Positions 49,110 to 58,095 of a stretch of DNA of 64,000 nt are shown piece after piece. How positions within the stretch are numbered: position 1 is the first letter of the stretch; every line of letters begins with the position of its first letter. The stretch lies in assembly GCF_013466605.1 (NCBI RefSeq), contig NZ_CP059162.1, positions 2,418,001 through 2,482,000 on the forward strand, written 5' to 3'. The notes under the pieces were generated by a model. It was given only the letters and a program-made list of their open reading frames with translations. It did no database searches and had not been told where the DNA came from. A program made the position numbers and the translations under genes. The DNA comes from Pseudomonas chlororaphis subsp. aurantiaca (GTDB taxonomy: Bacteria; Pseudomonadota; Gammaproteobacteria; Pseudomonadales; Pseudomonadaceae).

Positions 49110-50339
49110 AACATGGAACACAAGACCTACCAACTGCTGGAAGTCGCCAACGGCAAGCCGATCAAGATGTGGACCGAGGGCGTGCCCGTGGAAAACGAAG
49201 CCCGCCAGCAGTTGATGAACACCGCGAAGATGCCGTTCATCTTCAAGCACCTGGCGGTGATGCCGGATGTGCACCTGGGCAAGGGCTCGACCATCGGCAG
49301 CGTGATCCCCACCGTGGGCGCGATCATCCCGGCGGCGGTCGGGGTGGATATCGGCTGCGGCATGATCGCCGCCCGCACCTCGCTGACCGCCGCCGACCTG
49401 CCGGATAACCTGCACGGTTTGCGCAGCGCCATCGAACAGGCGGTGCCCCACGGTCGTACCTCGCCGCGCAGCGGTCGCGACAAGGGCGCCTGGGGCGACG
49501 TGCCGCGCCAGGCCGACCACACCTGGGCGGCCTTGCACCCACGCTTCAAGGCGATCACCGACAAGTACCCGGCGCTGGCCAACAGCAACAACCGCCAGCA
49601 CTTGGGAACCCTCGGCGGCGGCAACCACTTCATCGAGGTCTGCCTGGATGAAGCCAACCGGGTCTGGTTCATGCTCCACAGCGGTTCCCGTGGCGTGGGC
49701 AACGCCATCGGCAACCTGTTCATCCACCTGGCCCAGGCGGACATGCGCCAGCACATCGCCAACCTGCCGGACCGCGACCTGGCCTACTTCGAGGAAGGCA
49801 GCCAGCACTTCGACGATTACGTCGAGGCCGTGGCCTGGGCCCAGGATTTCGCCCGGCACAACCGTGAACTGATGATGCAGTTGGTGATCCAGGCCACCCG
49901 CAAGGTGATCGACAAGCCCTTCGACGTGGCGCTGGAGGCGGTGAACTGCCACCACAACTACGTGCAGAAGGAGCGCCACTTCGGTGAAGAGGTGTTGGTG
50001 ACCCGCAAGGGCGCGGTGTCGGCGAAGAAGGGCGAGCTGGGGATCATCCCCGGATCGATGGGCGCCAAGAGCTTCATCGTTCGCGGGCTGGGCAACGAGG
50101 AGGCGTTCTGCTCCTGCAGCCACGGGGCCGGGCGCACCATGAGCCGCACCAAGGCCAAGAACACCTTCACCCTGGCCGACCAGATCCGCGCCACCGCCCA
50201 TGTGGAGTGCCGTAAGGACAGCGCGGTGATCGATGAAATCCCGATGGCCTACAAGGACATCGACCAAGTCATGCACGCCCAGCGCGAGCTGGTGGAAGTG
50301 CTGCACACGCTGCGTCAGGTGGTGTGCGTCAAGGGGTAG
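49110..50339 (+). CDS. rtcB: RNA-splicing ligase
   Basis: 409 residues from the ATG at 49110, which aligns with the E. coli start; an in-frame ATG at 49080 is an alternative. It joins 2',3'-cyclic phosphate or 3'-phosphate ends to 5'-OH using GTP and manganese. Visible motifs: MPDVHLGKGSTIGSVIPT, GVDIGCGMIA (metal Cys), GGGNHFIEVC, LHSGSRGVGN, INCHHNY-type VNCHHNYVQKERHFGEE, and EEAFCSCSHGAGRTMSRTKA with the guanylylated His. The open frame continues upstream through the RNA array but is not coding there. Confidence 0.97.
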   Translation, partial: NMEHKTYQLLEVANGKPIKMWTEGVPVENEARQQLMNTAKMPFIFKHLAVMPDVHLGKGSTIGSVIPTVGAIIPAAVGVDIGCGMIAARTSLTAADLPDNLHGLRSAIEQAVPHGRTSPRSGRDKGAWGDVPRQADHTWAALHPRFKAITDKYPALANSNNRQHLGTLGGGNHFIEVCLDEANRVWFMLHSGSRGVGNAIGNLFIHLAQADMRQHIANLPDRDLAYFEEGSQHFDDYVEAVAWAQDFARHNRELMMQLVIQATRKVIDKPFDVALEAVNCHHNYVQKERHFGEEVLVTRKGAVSAKKGELGIIPGSMGAKSFIVRGLGNEEAFCSCSHGAGRTMSRTKAKNTFTLADQIRATAHVECRKDSAVIDEIPMAYKDIDQVMHAQRELVEVLHTLRQVVCVKG

Positions 50340-50343
50340 AAAA

Positions 50344-51687
50344 ATGCACGACAGGGAAGCAGTGGTACAGGTCTCGCTCAGCTGGCATGACCAGTTGAGC
50401 GACTATGAAGCCCGCCGGGTGCGGGAAGTGCTGGAGGCACAAGACGCGCACAGCGCCTGGCTGGAACTGAGCCGATTCGGCAACGGGTTCGTGCGTCAGG
50501 CCGCGGTGCGCGGCCTGGCCGCACAACCTTCGGCAGAGGCCCTGGCCGCCTTGCTGGAGCGCCTCAACGATTGGGTGCCCCAGGTTCGCCAGGAAGCGGC
50601 TGCGGCGGTCGAGTTTTACCTGGTGCCGGAGCGCGCCGGCTTGCTGTTACAGGCCCTGGTGCCGCTACTGGTCCTGGCCGACAAACAGCGGGCGGACCAT
50701 GGCGCCACCCTGGAACGGGCGCGTGCGGTGTTGCTGATGGCCCAGGTACGGCCCGAGGTGGAAAGCGCCTTTGGCCGCTGCCGGGGCAAGGCCGCGCGCT
50801 TTGTCTTCGAGCTGTTGCTGGAGGGCGTGGAGGATCGCGCAGCGCTGCTGGCGATCGCCCTGGGCCACAGCGAGGTCAGCGTGCGGCAGAGGGCGGTGGA
50901 TGCCTGCGCCGGGTTGCCGGCAGAACAGGCGGTGCCGTTGCTGGAACAGGTGATGCGCAGCCGCGGCGCCAGTGTCCGGGTCAAGGCGTTGCGGCTGTTG
51001 CTGCCGTTGCTGGCCGACCCGGGCACGCATCTGCGCCAGGCCTTGCTGGACCCTTCGGCGGCCCTGCGTTGCCTGGCTCACTGGGCGGCGCCGCGTTATC
51101 GGCTCGAGCCGCGGGAGGTATTGCTGGCCCGGTTGCTCGAGCCGGCACCGCTGAACAAGCGCCAGTGGCTGGGCCTGCTGGGGCTGGCCAAGGAGCTGCG
51201 GGAGCCACGGGCCGACGCCATGCTGCACCAGGCCCTGGCCTCCAAGGCGCTGACGGTGCGCCTGCTGGCCCTGCAAACCCTCGGCGAGCGTGGCCTGGCC
51301 CAGCAGCTGGCGGCCCTGGACGATCCGTCGGACAAGGTCTTCGACTGCGCCCTCGGCCTGCTGCGCGAGCAGCCCTGGGCGGCGTTCGAGGAGGCCCTGG
51401 AACAGCGTCTGGACCAGCATTGGCATGCGCTGCCGAAGGCGCGTCGCTGGGCCTTGCTGGGGCTCAAGCCGGGCTGGCGCCAGTTGCAATACCTGCTGCA
51501 TCGCCTGGACCAGGCGGGCAGCCAGGCGGCTTATTGGCGCGAGGCCCTGGCCTGTTGGTGCGATGCCCGCTACGCGATGTTCGACCCGGTAACCCCCAAG
51601 CCACTGCGAGAAGCACTGGCGCAGCGGTTGCAGGCGATGGAGGAGGCCGGTGAAGTGCCTCGGGGATCGCTCAAGCGCCTGCTGTGA
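50344..51687 (+). CDS. HEAT-repeat protein of the rtc operon
   Basis: 447 residues, starting four bases after the rtcB stop. Helical repeats are evident: SRFGNGFVRQAAVRGLAAQPSAEALAALLERLNDWVPQVRQEAAAAV, then LGHSEVSVRQRAVDACAGLP and DPSAALRCLAHWAA, and similar units to the end. No enzyme motif is seen. By analogy with other HEAT solenoids it may hold RNA or bridge Rsr, RtcB and the nucleotidyltransferase. It is Leu/Ala-rich, with a lysine-poor surface. Function unknown. Confidence 0.88.
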   Translation: MHDREAVVQVSLSWHDQLSDYEARRVREVLEAQDAHSAWLELSRFGNGFVRQAAVRGLAAQPSAEALAALLERLNDWVPQVRQEAAAAVEFYLVPERAGLLLQALVPLLVLADKQRADHGATLERARAVLLMAQVRPEVESAFGRCRGKAARFVFELLLEGVEDRAALLAIALGHSEVSVRQRAVDACAGLPAEQAVPLLEQVMRSRGASVRVKALRLLLPLLADPGTHLRQALLDPSAALRCLAHWAAPRYRLEPREVLLARLLEPAPLNKRQWLGLLGLAKELREPRADAMLHQALASKALTVRLLALQTLGERGLAQQLAALDDPSDKVFDCALGLLREQPWAAFEEALEQRLDQHWHALPKARRWALLGLKPGWRQLQYLLHRLDQAGSQAAYWREALACWCDARYAMFDPVTPKPLREALAQRLQAMEEAGEVPRGSLKRLL

Positions 51688-51755
51688 ACGAAGCAAGACG
51701 ATCAGGCCAGCGTGAGAAGTGGCTGGCGATCGTCGATTGAACAGGACAAGGAACC

Positions 51756-52544
51756 ATGGAACTTCATGAACGTCACCCGCTGAGCAGCGCCATGCGCGCA
51801 CGGGTACTGGATGAGCTGGCGCGGATCGAGCGCGAGCGCAATGTGCGGGTGCTGTATGCCTGCGAATCGGGCAGTCGGGCCTGGGGCTTTGCCTCCACCG
51901 ACAGTGATTACGATGTGCGTTTCGTCTATGTGGAAAAGCCCGAGTGGTTCATCCAGGTGGACACCGGGCGGGACGTGATCGAGCGGCCGCTGGACGACGA
52001 ACTGGACATCAGCGGCTGGGAACTGCGCAAGACCCTCGGGTTGCTGCGCAAGTCCAACCCGACCCTGCTGGAGTGGCTGGATTCGCCCCTGGTGTATCGC
52101 AGCGAGCCGGCGGCAACCGCGCGCCTGCGCGAGCTGGCGGAGGCGTTCTACAGCCCGCCGGCGGCCCGTAATCATTACCTGTCGATGGCCAGGAAGAACT
52201 TTCGCGGTTACCTGCAAGGCGACAGCGTGCGGTTCAAGAAGTACTTCTACGTGCTCCGGCCGTTGCTGGCGGTGCGCTGGATCGATCAGGGGCGCGGCCG
52301 CCCGCCGATGACCTTCGCCGACCTGCTGAGCACCGTCGACCATCGGCCACTGCTGGACGAGGTGGATGAGTTGCTGGCCTTGAAACGCAGCGCCGACGAG
52401 GCCGCTTACGGTCCGAGGCGCCCGGCGCTGCACGCCTTTATCGCCGCCGAACTGGAGCGCCCGGTGCCCAAGCTGGCGCGCACCCATCAAGACAATGCTT
52501 TGCTGGATGCCTACTTGCGAGACAGCGTCCGGCGCTACGCCTGA
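51756..52544 (+). CDS. Predicted nucleotidyltransferase (COG3541 / YcgL type)
   Basis: 262 residues. The polymerase-beta-type motif is clear: VLYACESGSRAWGFASTDSDYDVRFVYV (GS..WG...SDYD, about residues 27-54), with a further acidic DELDISGW. The family is often linked to RNA-repair and stress loci. It could add nucleotides to RNA ends before or after RtcB ligation; that is inference. It lies between the HEAT gene and rtcA on the same strand. Confidence 0.9.
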   Translation: MELHERHPLSSAMRARVLDELARIERERNVRVLYACESGSRAWGFASTDSDYDVRFVYVEKPEWFIQVDTGRDVIERPLDDELDISGWELRKTLGLLRKSNPTLLEWLDSPLVYRSEPAATARLRELAEAFYSPPAARNHYLSMARKNFRGYLQGDSVRFKKYFYVLRPLLAVRWIDQGRGRPPMTFADLLSTVDHRPLLDEVDELLALKRSADEAAYGPRRPALHAFIAAELERPVPKLARTHQDNALLDAYLRDSVRRYA

Positions 52545-52552
52545 GGAATGTA

Positions 52553-53590
52553 ATGAAACAGGATGTCATCGAACTGGACGGCGCCATTGGCGGCGGCCAG
52601 GTCCTGCGCAGTGCCCTGAGCCTGTCGATGCTCACCGGCAAGACCCTGCGTATCCACAACATACGGGCCCGGCGCGCTCGCCCGGGGCTGCTGCGCCAGC
52701 ACCTGACCGCGGTGCTGGCGGCGGCGCAGGTCTGCGCGGCCAGGGTCTCGGGCGCCGAGCTGGGCTCCCGGGAGCTGACCTTCGAGCCGGGGCCGATTCG
52801 CGGCGGCGACTACCGCTTCGCCATCGGCACCGCCGGCAGCTGCACCCTGGTGTTGCAGACCCTGCTGCCGGCCCTGTTGCAAGCCCCGGAGCCCAGCCGC
52901 GTGAGCATCAGCGGCGGCACCCACAACCCGCTGGCGCCGCCGGTGGACTTCCTCCAGCAGGCCTGGCTGCCGCAACTGCGGCGCATGGGCGGGCAGGTGG
53001 AGTTGCAGCTGCTGCGTCATGGCTTCGTTCCCGCTGGCGGTGGCGAGCTGGAGGCTTTTATCCAGCCTTCGACCCTGCACCCCCTGCACCTGGAACAGCG
53101 TGGCGAACTGCTCGGGCGTCGGGCCTGGGCCCTGAGTGCCGGCCTGCCGGAACATGTGGCGGAACGCGAATTGCGCCGGGTCGGCACTCGCCTGGACCTG
53201 CCTCGGGAACACCTGAGCCCGGTGCGGCTGGAGGAGCAATACGGCCCGGGCAACGTGCTGTTGCTGGAGTTCGCCTTCGAGCACCTGACCGAGCTGTTCA
53301 GCGGGTTTGGCCAGAGCAGCCTGCGGGCCGAAAGCGTGGCCGATCGGGCCATCGACCAGGCCCGCGACTGGCTGGACTCCGGCGCGGCGGTGGCCGAGCA
53401 CCTGGCCGATCAACTGCTGCTGCCCATGGCCCTGGCCGGCGGCGGGAGCTTGACCACTCCACGCATGAGCGAGCACCTGCAGAGCAATATCCGGGTGATC
53501 GAGGCATTTTTGCCGGTGCGTATCGACTGTTCGACGAGTGCTCACGGAGTGCTGCGCGTCGAGGTTCTCCCCCCAGCGTCATTGAGCTGA
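52553..53590 (+). CDS. rtcA: RNA 3'-terminal phosphate cyclase
   Basis: 345 residues. Converts RNA 3'-phosphate to 2',3'-cyclic phosphate with ATP, supplying RtcB-ready ends. Motifs: ELDGAIGGGQVLRSALSLSMLTGKTLRI, RARRARPGLLRQHLTAV, TAGSCTLVLQTLLPALL and the late active-site LADQLLLPMALAGGGSLTT. RtcA is adenylylated on a His near the C-terminus (SEHLQSNI region). Gap to the nucleotidyltransferase is eight bases. Confidence 0.97.
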   Translation: MKQDVIELDGAIGGGQVLRSALSLSMLTGKTLRIHNIRARRARPGLLRQHLTAVLAAAQVCAARVSGAELGSRELTFEPGPIRGGDYRFAIGTAGSCTLVLQTLLPALLQAPEPSRVSISGGTHNPLAPPVDFLQQAWLPQLRRMGGQVELQLLRHGFVPAGGGELEAFIQPSTLHPLHLEQRGELLGRRAWALSAGLPEHVAERELRRVGTRLDLPREHLSPVRLEEQYGPGNVLLLEFAFEHLTELFSGFGQSSLRAESVADRAIDQARDWLDSGAAVAEHLADQLLLPMALAGGGSLTTPRMSEHLQSNIRVIEAFLPVRIDCSTSAHGVLRVEVLPPASLS

Positions 53591-53630
53591 ATGTCTGCGT
53601 TGCCGGACCTACTGAACACGAGAATATTGG

Positions 53631-54563
53631 ATGAATTTCACTGAAGTCTTTTTGCAGAAGAAACTGCGCCTTACCGAACAGCTGTTGCAGGGGTTCGATA
53701 TTGCCAATGATCTGGTGGTTTACCGGCAGAAAACCGCGATCAAGGACGGGGTGTCGCATAGCTATACCGATGCACGCAGCCACCATCCGTTGTTAGTCCG
53801 CAAGTCCTTGGACAGCCATGAGCATCTTTCGATGTTCCCCGTGGTCTTCGACTACCTGGACCTGATGGTCGACCAGAACCATAGGACGACCAATATGCGG
53901 TTCGAGGAAAAGCTCAAGGTTTTCCGCCGCAAGAACCAGCAGCCCGATCCGTTGCTCAGGCATATCGAGATCATGGTCTTCGATTACGCGATCACCGTCC
54001 GTAACAAGCTTGTCCATCACAAGACCCGGTTTTCTGTGTGCGGCAAGTTTTTAGAAGTAAAAGGCGGCATGAGGCTGGAGATCGAACGCTTCGGGCTGCT
54101 CAATCGACTGATCTGTTTCCTGGTGCGACGCATGCGGGCTCCCGAGCCGCTGAGCCTTTATCGGCGGGCGCTGCTGGTAAGTGTTTATCGTGCGATATTC
54201 GGGCATCTGGATAACAAACTGGATGGGCTGGTCGCTAGCGGCCCACGGTTACCGTCGATGAATATCGAGCGGCCCCGTTATCTGTTCGATATGGCTCAAG
54301 AGAACATTGCCGAGGATGTGGTGATGTTCGATAAGTTGGCACTGTTCCCGGACCCTAGCGGTTATCCCGACCACCAGGCCTTCCTCAAGGTGCATCCGGA
54401 CCCTGACCGCAAGATCCTGTATGGCAATTACACCTATCTTCTGAGCTATCGTGGGAGCGTGTTGCGCGTGCCGGCCGAGGCTATCAATCAGCATCCGAAC
54501 TATCGCCTCGCGGACTTCCGGCACTGGAAGGAACAAGCCACGCAAGCAACCCGTCAGATGTAA
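53631..54563 (+). CDS. Unknown protein with HEPN-type RNxxxH motif
   Basis: 310 residues, starting 40 bases after rtcA on the same strand, so probably co-transcribed. No family recognised. The helix IEIMVFDYAITVRNKLVHHKTRF (about residues 105-127) contains R-N-x3-H, the RX4-6H catalytic signature of HEPN ribonucleases, where Asn after Arg is common. C-terminal ~80 residues are rich in aromatic and charged residues (DPDRKILYGNYTYLLSYRGSVLRVPAEAI). Codon use is slightly less GC-biased than neighbours. It may be an RNA-cutting or RNA-binding partner of the repair operon, or a toxin-like acquisition. Confidence 0.6.
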   Translation: MNFTEVFLQKKLRLTEQLLQGFDIANDLVVYRQKTAIKDGVSHSYTDARSHHPLLVRKSLDSHEHLSMFPVVFDYLDLMVDQNHRTTNMRFEEKLKVFRRKNQQPDPLLRHIEIMVFDYAITVRNKLVHHKTRFSVCGKFLEVKGGMRLEIERFGLLNRLICFLVRRMRAPEPLSLYRRALLVSVYRAIFGHLDNKLDGLVASGPRLPSMNIERPRYLFDMAQENIAEDVVMFDKLALFPDPSGYPDHQAFLKVHPDPDRKILYGNYTYLLSYRGSVLRVPAEAINQHPNYRLADFRHWKEQATQATRQM

Positions 54564-54588
54564 GGCCCAGTCAAGCGAGGGGATGGTC

Positions 54589-55218
54589 ATGTATCAACTT
54601 TATGGGACACAAGGCTCCGGCTCGGCCATCGTCGAGATCGCCCTGGAGTGTTGCCAGGTGCCGTACCGCATCGTCGAAGCCTCGTCCTGGGCGCCGTCGC
54701 CCGGGGCCGACGAGCTGGCGCGGCTCAACCCGCTGAAACAGGTCCCGACCCTGCAACTGCCGGACGGCAGTGTCCTCACCGAGAGCGCGGCGATCCTGAT
54801 CGAGCTGGGCTTGCGTTATCCGCGCTCGGCGCTGCTGCCCGAGGATGAGAGCGCCCGGGCGCAGGCGATTCGCGGCCTGGTGTTTATCGCCGCCAATTGC
54901 TACTCGGCGATCAGCGTGATCGATTACCCGGAACGCTGGCTGCGTGACGCCGATGAAGCGCTGAGGGCGCGGGTACGCGACGCGGCCCATGAGCGCCTGC
55001 ACCGCAACTGGGAGGTGTTCGCCGATCAGTTCGCCACACAGTTGTACGCCAGCGGTTCGCCCCTGGCGGCCCTGGATTTCCAGGCGGCGGTGGTGTCGCG
55101 CTGGTGCGGCACGCGCGAGCATCTGCGGCGCGAACGCCCCGAGTGTTGCGATCTGCTGGAGCGCATCGACCGCCATCCGCAGGTGGCGCAGGTGCTGGCG
55201 CGGCATTGGCCGGACTGA
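54589..55218 (+). CDS. Glutathione S-transferase-like protein
   Basis: 209 residues from the ATG at 54589 (AGGGG upstream). N-terminal thioredoxin fold: MYQLYGTQGSGSAIVEIALECCQVPYRIVEAS, then NPLKQVPTLQLPDGSVLTESAAILIELG with the cis-Pro and the glutathione-contact ES. The Ser in GSGSA may be catalytic. The C-terminal helical domain is shorter than usual. Substrate unknown; not obviously part of the rtc operon. Confidence 0.88.
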   Translation: MYQLYGTQGSGSAIVEIALECCQVPYRIVEASSWAPSPGADELARLNPLKQVPTLQLPDGSVLTESAAILIELGLRYPRSALLPEDESARAQAIRGLVFIAANCYSAISVIDYPERWLRDADEALRARVRDAAHERLHRNWEVFADQFATQLYASGSPLAALDFQAAVVSRWCGTREHLRRERPECCDLLERIDRHPQVAQVLARHWPD

Positions 55219-55332
55219 ATACGGCAGGGCGCGGGGCAGCAAAAGCCGTCGATGGTTGAGCGCGAGGCTCTTATACTCGCCGGCTTTCTTTATGCCTACT
55301 ACTCACCGCCTACTACTTAAGAGGAATGCCCC

Positions 55333-55626
55333 TTGGCCAACGAACCGGATCAGGACTTCTACAACCGCGCCGATGCCATCATCGAACTGGCGAACACCCA
55401 TATCAGCGACAGCAGCCGCGACAAGGCCAGTGCCTCGCTGATGTACGCCAACTCGCGGTTTGCCGCCTGGGTCAGCGCCTGCGGTTGCCGCAACGCCGAA
55501 GAACTGGCGGCGGCCAAGCAGCAGGCGGTGGATTACTTCGTCGAGGAGTTCCGCCTGATGCTGGAAGAGAACCTTACCGACTATATCGAGAATTTCAGCC
55601 TGTACATGACGCCTCAGGACAGCTGA
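55333..55626 (+). CDS. DUF3144 domain protein
   Basis: 97 residues with a TTG start (GAGG eight to nine bases upstream); the nearby ATG is out of frame. The sequence DFYNRADAIIELANTHISD...KASASLMYANSRFAAWVSA matches the small all-helical DUF3144 family, common in Pseudomonas, with no known function. Followed by a REPIN. Confidence 0.85.
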   Translation: MANEPDQDFYNRADAIIELANTHISDSSRDKASASLMYANSRFAAWVSACGCRNAEELAAAKQQAVDYFVEEFRLMLEENLTDYIENFSLYMTPQDS

Positions 55627-55631
55627 AAAGC

Positions 55632-55697
55632 ATCGCGGGCAAGCTCTGCTCCTACAGAAGACCGTGAGCTTCTGTAGGAGCGGAGCTTGCCCGCGAT
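55632..55697. repeat. REPIN (paired REP palindrome)
   Basis: ATCGCGGGCAAGCTC (55632-55646) and GAGCTTGCCCGCGAT (55683-55697) are exact inverted arms. Inside are GCTCCTACAGAAG and CTTCTGTAGGAGC. This is the same REPIN family as at 3537-3650, between the convergent DUF3144 and lysA genes. Confidence 0.92.
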
Positions 55698-55730
55698 AGC
55701 GTCAGTGATGTCGCCGCAAAAAAAGCGGAC

Positions 55731-56969
55731 TTACAACCCCATTTCCAGTTCCAGCAGATCCGCCAGCGGCTGGCGGCGGCGGATCAGTTTCACCTGGCCA
55801 TCCTCGAACAGCACCTCCGGCAGCAGTGGCCGGCTGTTGTAGTTGGAGGACATGCTGGCGCCGTAGGCGCCGGTGTCGTGGATCACCAGCAGGTCGCCGA
55901 CCCGGGCCTGGGGCAGCAGCTGCGGGGTCAGGCTTTCGTCGTCCTGGGTAAAGATATCGCCGGACTCGCACAGCGGGCCGCCGACCACGGTGGGACGCGG
56001 TTCGCGCTGGACCGACTGGCCGTTGGCGTCGATCAGGCTCATGGCGTGATAGGCGCCGTACATGGCCGGGCGCATCAGGTCGTTGAAGCCGGTGTCGGCC
56101 AGCACGAAGTGATGATTGCCGGCGTCTTTCACCACCCGCACTTCGCTGACCAGGCAGCCGGCCTCGGCCACCAGGAAACGCCCGGGTTCGATTTCCATGC
56201 GCACGCCGTGGCCGAGCCAGGCTTCGATTTCTTCGCGGGCCTGGCGCCAGGCGTTGGCATAGCGGCGCACGTCCACCGGCTCGTCGCCGGCGCGGTAGGG
56301 GGTGGACAGGCCGCCGCCGATGGAGAAGGCCTCGATGTCGTGGTCCAGGGACTTGACCGCCGCCACCATGGCCGCGCCGACCTGCTCCAGGTGCCCGTAG
56401 TCCACGCCGGAGCCGATGTGCATGTGCAGGCCCACCAGTTTCAGGCCGTACTGGCGGATCACCGCCAGGGCTTGGTCGACCTGTTCGTGCCAGATGCCGT
56501 GCTTGCTGTTTTCGCCGCCGGTGTTGGTCTTGCGGCTATGGCCGTGACCGAAGCCCGGGTTGATCCGCAGCCACACGCGGTGGCCCGGGGATTTCTCGCC
56601 GAGCTGGCGCAGCATGTCGATGGAACCGGCATTGACCTCGATGTTCAGCTCCACCACCCGTTGCAGGGTGGCGGTGTCGAACAGGTCGCAGGTGAAGACG
56701 ATGCCGGCCGGGTCGCCCTCCGGGCTGAACCCGGCCAGCAGCGCCCGCTCGATTTCCCCCAGGGACACCGCATCCACCCGCACCCCGGCCTCGCGGATCA
56801 GGCGCAGCACCTGCAGGTTGGAGCAGGCTTTCTGCGCGTAACGCACCACGTCGAAGGCCTTCAGTTGCTGGATGCGCACCTTGATGGTCCGCGCGTCGTA
56901 GCACCACAACGGGGTGCCGTACTGGCGGGCGGCGGCGGTCAGTTGCTCGGGAGAAAAGGGAATGGCCAT
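55731..56969 (-). CDS. lysA: Diaminopimelate decarboxylase (enterobacterial LysA type)
   Basis: 412 residues from the ATG at 56969 (MAIPFSPEQL), although no strong ribosome site is visible. Last step of lysine synthesis. PLP lysine in VVRYAQKACSNLQVL, then NPGFGHGHSRKTNTGGENSKHGIW, GLHMHIGSGVDYGHLEQV, IEPGRFLVAEAG and CESGDIF with HDTGAYGASMSSNYNSRPLLPEVLF. It resembles E. coli LysA more than the standard Pseudomonas type beside dapF, as I recall both. It is divergent from a LysR regulator exactly as in E. coli. Confidence 0.95.
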   Translation of the reverse strand: MAIPFSPEQLTAAARQYGTPLWCYDARTIKVRIQQLKAFDVVRYAQKACSNLQVLRLIREAGVRVDAVSLGEIERALLAGFSPEGDPAGIVFTCDLFDTATLQRVVELNIEVNAGSIDMLRQLGEKSPGHRVWLRINPGFGHGHSRKTNTGGENSKHGIWHEQVDQALAVIRQYGLKLVGLHMHIGSGVDYGHLEQVGAAMVAAVKSLDHDIEAFSIGGGLSTPYRAGDEPVDVRRYANAWRQAREEIEAWLGHGVRMEIEPGRFLVAEAGCLVSEVRVVKDAGNHHFVLADTGFNDLMRPAMYGAYHAMSLIDANGQSVQREPRPTVVGGPLCESGDIFTQDDESLTPQLLPQARVGDLLVIHDTGAYGASMSSNYNSRPLLPEVLFEDGQVKLIRRRQPLADLLELEMGL

Positions 56970-57105
56970 GGCAATCGTCTGTGGCGAGGAAAGAGGCCTG
57001 CATGATGCCGAGGGTGGTGTATTCAATAAAATATCTATTCTTTGTATCTCGATTCAGTTTTGATATGAGGTGAATGAATCAACGTCTCAAACCAAGGAGC
57101 AAGCG
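56970..57105. promoter_or_regulatory. Divergent lysA/lysR control region
   Basis: A 136-base gap, AT-rich in the middle (ATTCAATAAAATATCTATTC near 57020-57040), where LysR-type T-N11-A sites are expected. GAATACACCACC and related motifs are not clear enough to assign a box. Confidence 0.5.
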
Positions 57106-58032
57106 GTGGACATTTCCCTGCGCCATATCGAGGTGTTCCGCGCCATCATGCAGGCCGGCAGCGTCACCGGCGCGGCGCGCCTGCTGTTCACCTCGCAACC
57201 CACGGTCAGCCGCGAGCTGGCGCGGCTGGAGAGCCTGTCCGGGCTGAGCCTGTTCGATCGTGAAGGCGGCCGCCTGCTGCCGACCGCCCAGGCCATGCTG
57301 TTGCTGGAGGAGGTGGAACGGGCCTATGTCGGCCTGGAGCGGATCAACAGCGTGGCGCAGTCGATCCGCCGCTTCGAGCACGGCCAGCTGAGCCTGACCT
57401 GCCTGCCGCTGTTCTCCCAGACCCTGCTGCCACGGGTGTGCAAGCACTTCCAGCAGCGCCACGCCGGCATCGGCCTGAGCATCACCGCCCAGGAATCGCC
57501 CTTGCTCGAAGAGTCCCTCAGCGCCCAGCGCCACGACCTGGGCCTGACCGAAAGCGAGCACCTGCCACGGGGCACCCAGGGCGAACTGCTGTTCTGCGCC
57601 GACATGGTGTGCATCCTGCCGGAAGGGCATCCGTTGCTGGCCAAGCCGCTGCTGCACAGCGAAGACTTTCGCGGGGTGGATTTCATCAACCTGTCGGGCC
57701 TGGACATCTATCGTCAGACCCTCGACGAGCACTTTCGCCAGGCCGGCATCGACCGCCGGGTGGTGATCGAGACCACCAACGCCGCCTCGGTCTGTGCCAT
57801 GGTGCGCCAGCAACTGGGGGTGGCGATCATCAACCCGCTGAGCGCCATGGAGGAGGCAGGCAGGGGCCTGGCGATCCGGCCACTGCAGTTGTCGGTGCCG
57901 TACCGGGTGATGCTGATTCGCCCGGATTACCGGCCGTCGTCGATTTTCGTCGAGGCCTTCTGCGCCTCCTTGAAACAGGAGGCGTCGGCCCTGGCCGCGG
58001 CCCTCGAGCGTCGATTGCAACGGGGGCCATGA
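57106..58032 (+). CDS. lysR: LysR-type activator of lysA
   Basis: 308 residues from the GTG at 57106, chosen because AAGGAG lies six bases upstream. The N-terminal helix-turn-helix (IEVFRAIMQAGSVTGAARLLFTSQPTVSRELARLE) and the two-lobe effector domain are complete. By analogy with E. coli, it activates the divergent lysA when diaminopimelate accumulates. Orientation and spacing match that system. Confidence 0.92.
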   Translation: MDISLRHIEVFRAIMQAGSVTGAARLLFTSQPTVSRELARLESLSGLSLFDREGGRLLPTAQAMLLLEEVERAYVGLERINSVAQSIRRFEHGQLSLTCLPLFSQTLLPRVCKHFQQRHAGIGLSITAQESPLLEESLSAQRHDLGLTESEHLPRGTQGELLFCADMVCILPEGHPLLAKPLLHSEDFRGVDFINLSGLDIYRQTLDEHFRQAGIDRRVVIETTNAASVCAMVRQQLGVAIINPLSAMEEAGRGLAIRPLQLSVPYRVMLIRPDYRPSSIFVEAFCASLKQEASALAAALERRLQRGP

Positions 58033-58095
58033 CAGGCATTGCCGCCGTTGTCGGCCTAGGCTTGGAGCAACCGGATCCTTTGTAAACCCTGGGGG

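Noticed and set aside
48578..49408. Open frame across the RNA array
   Set aside because: It crosses all tRNA-like arms and the rtcB start, has no ribosome site, and codon use is not coding-like. The paired RNA helices explain the conservation instead.
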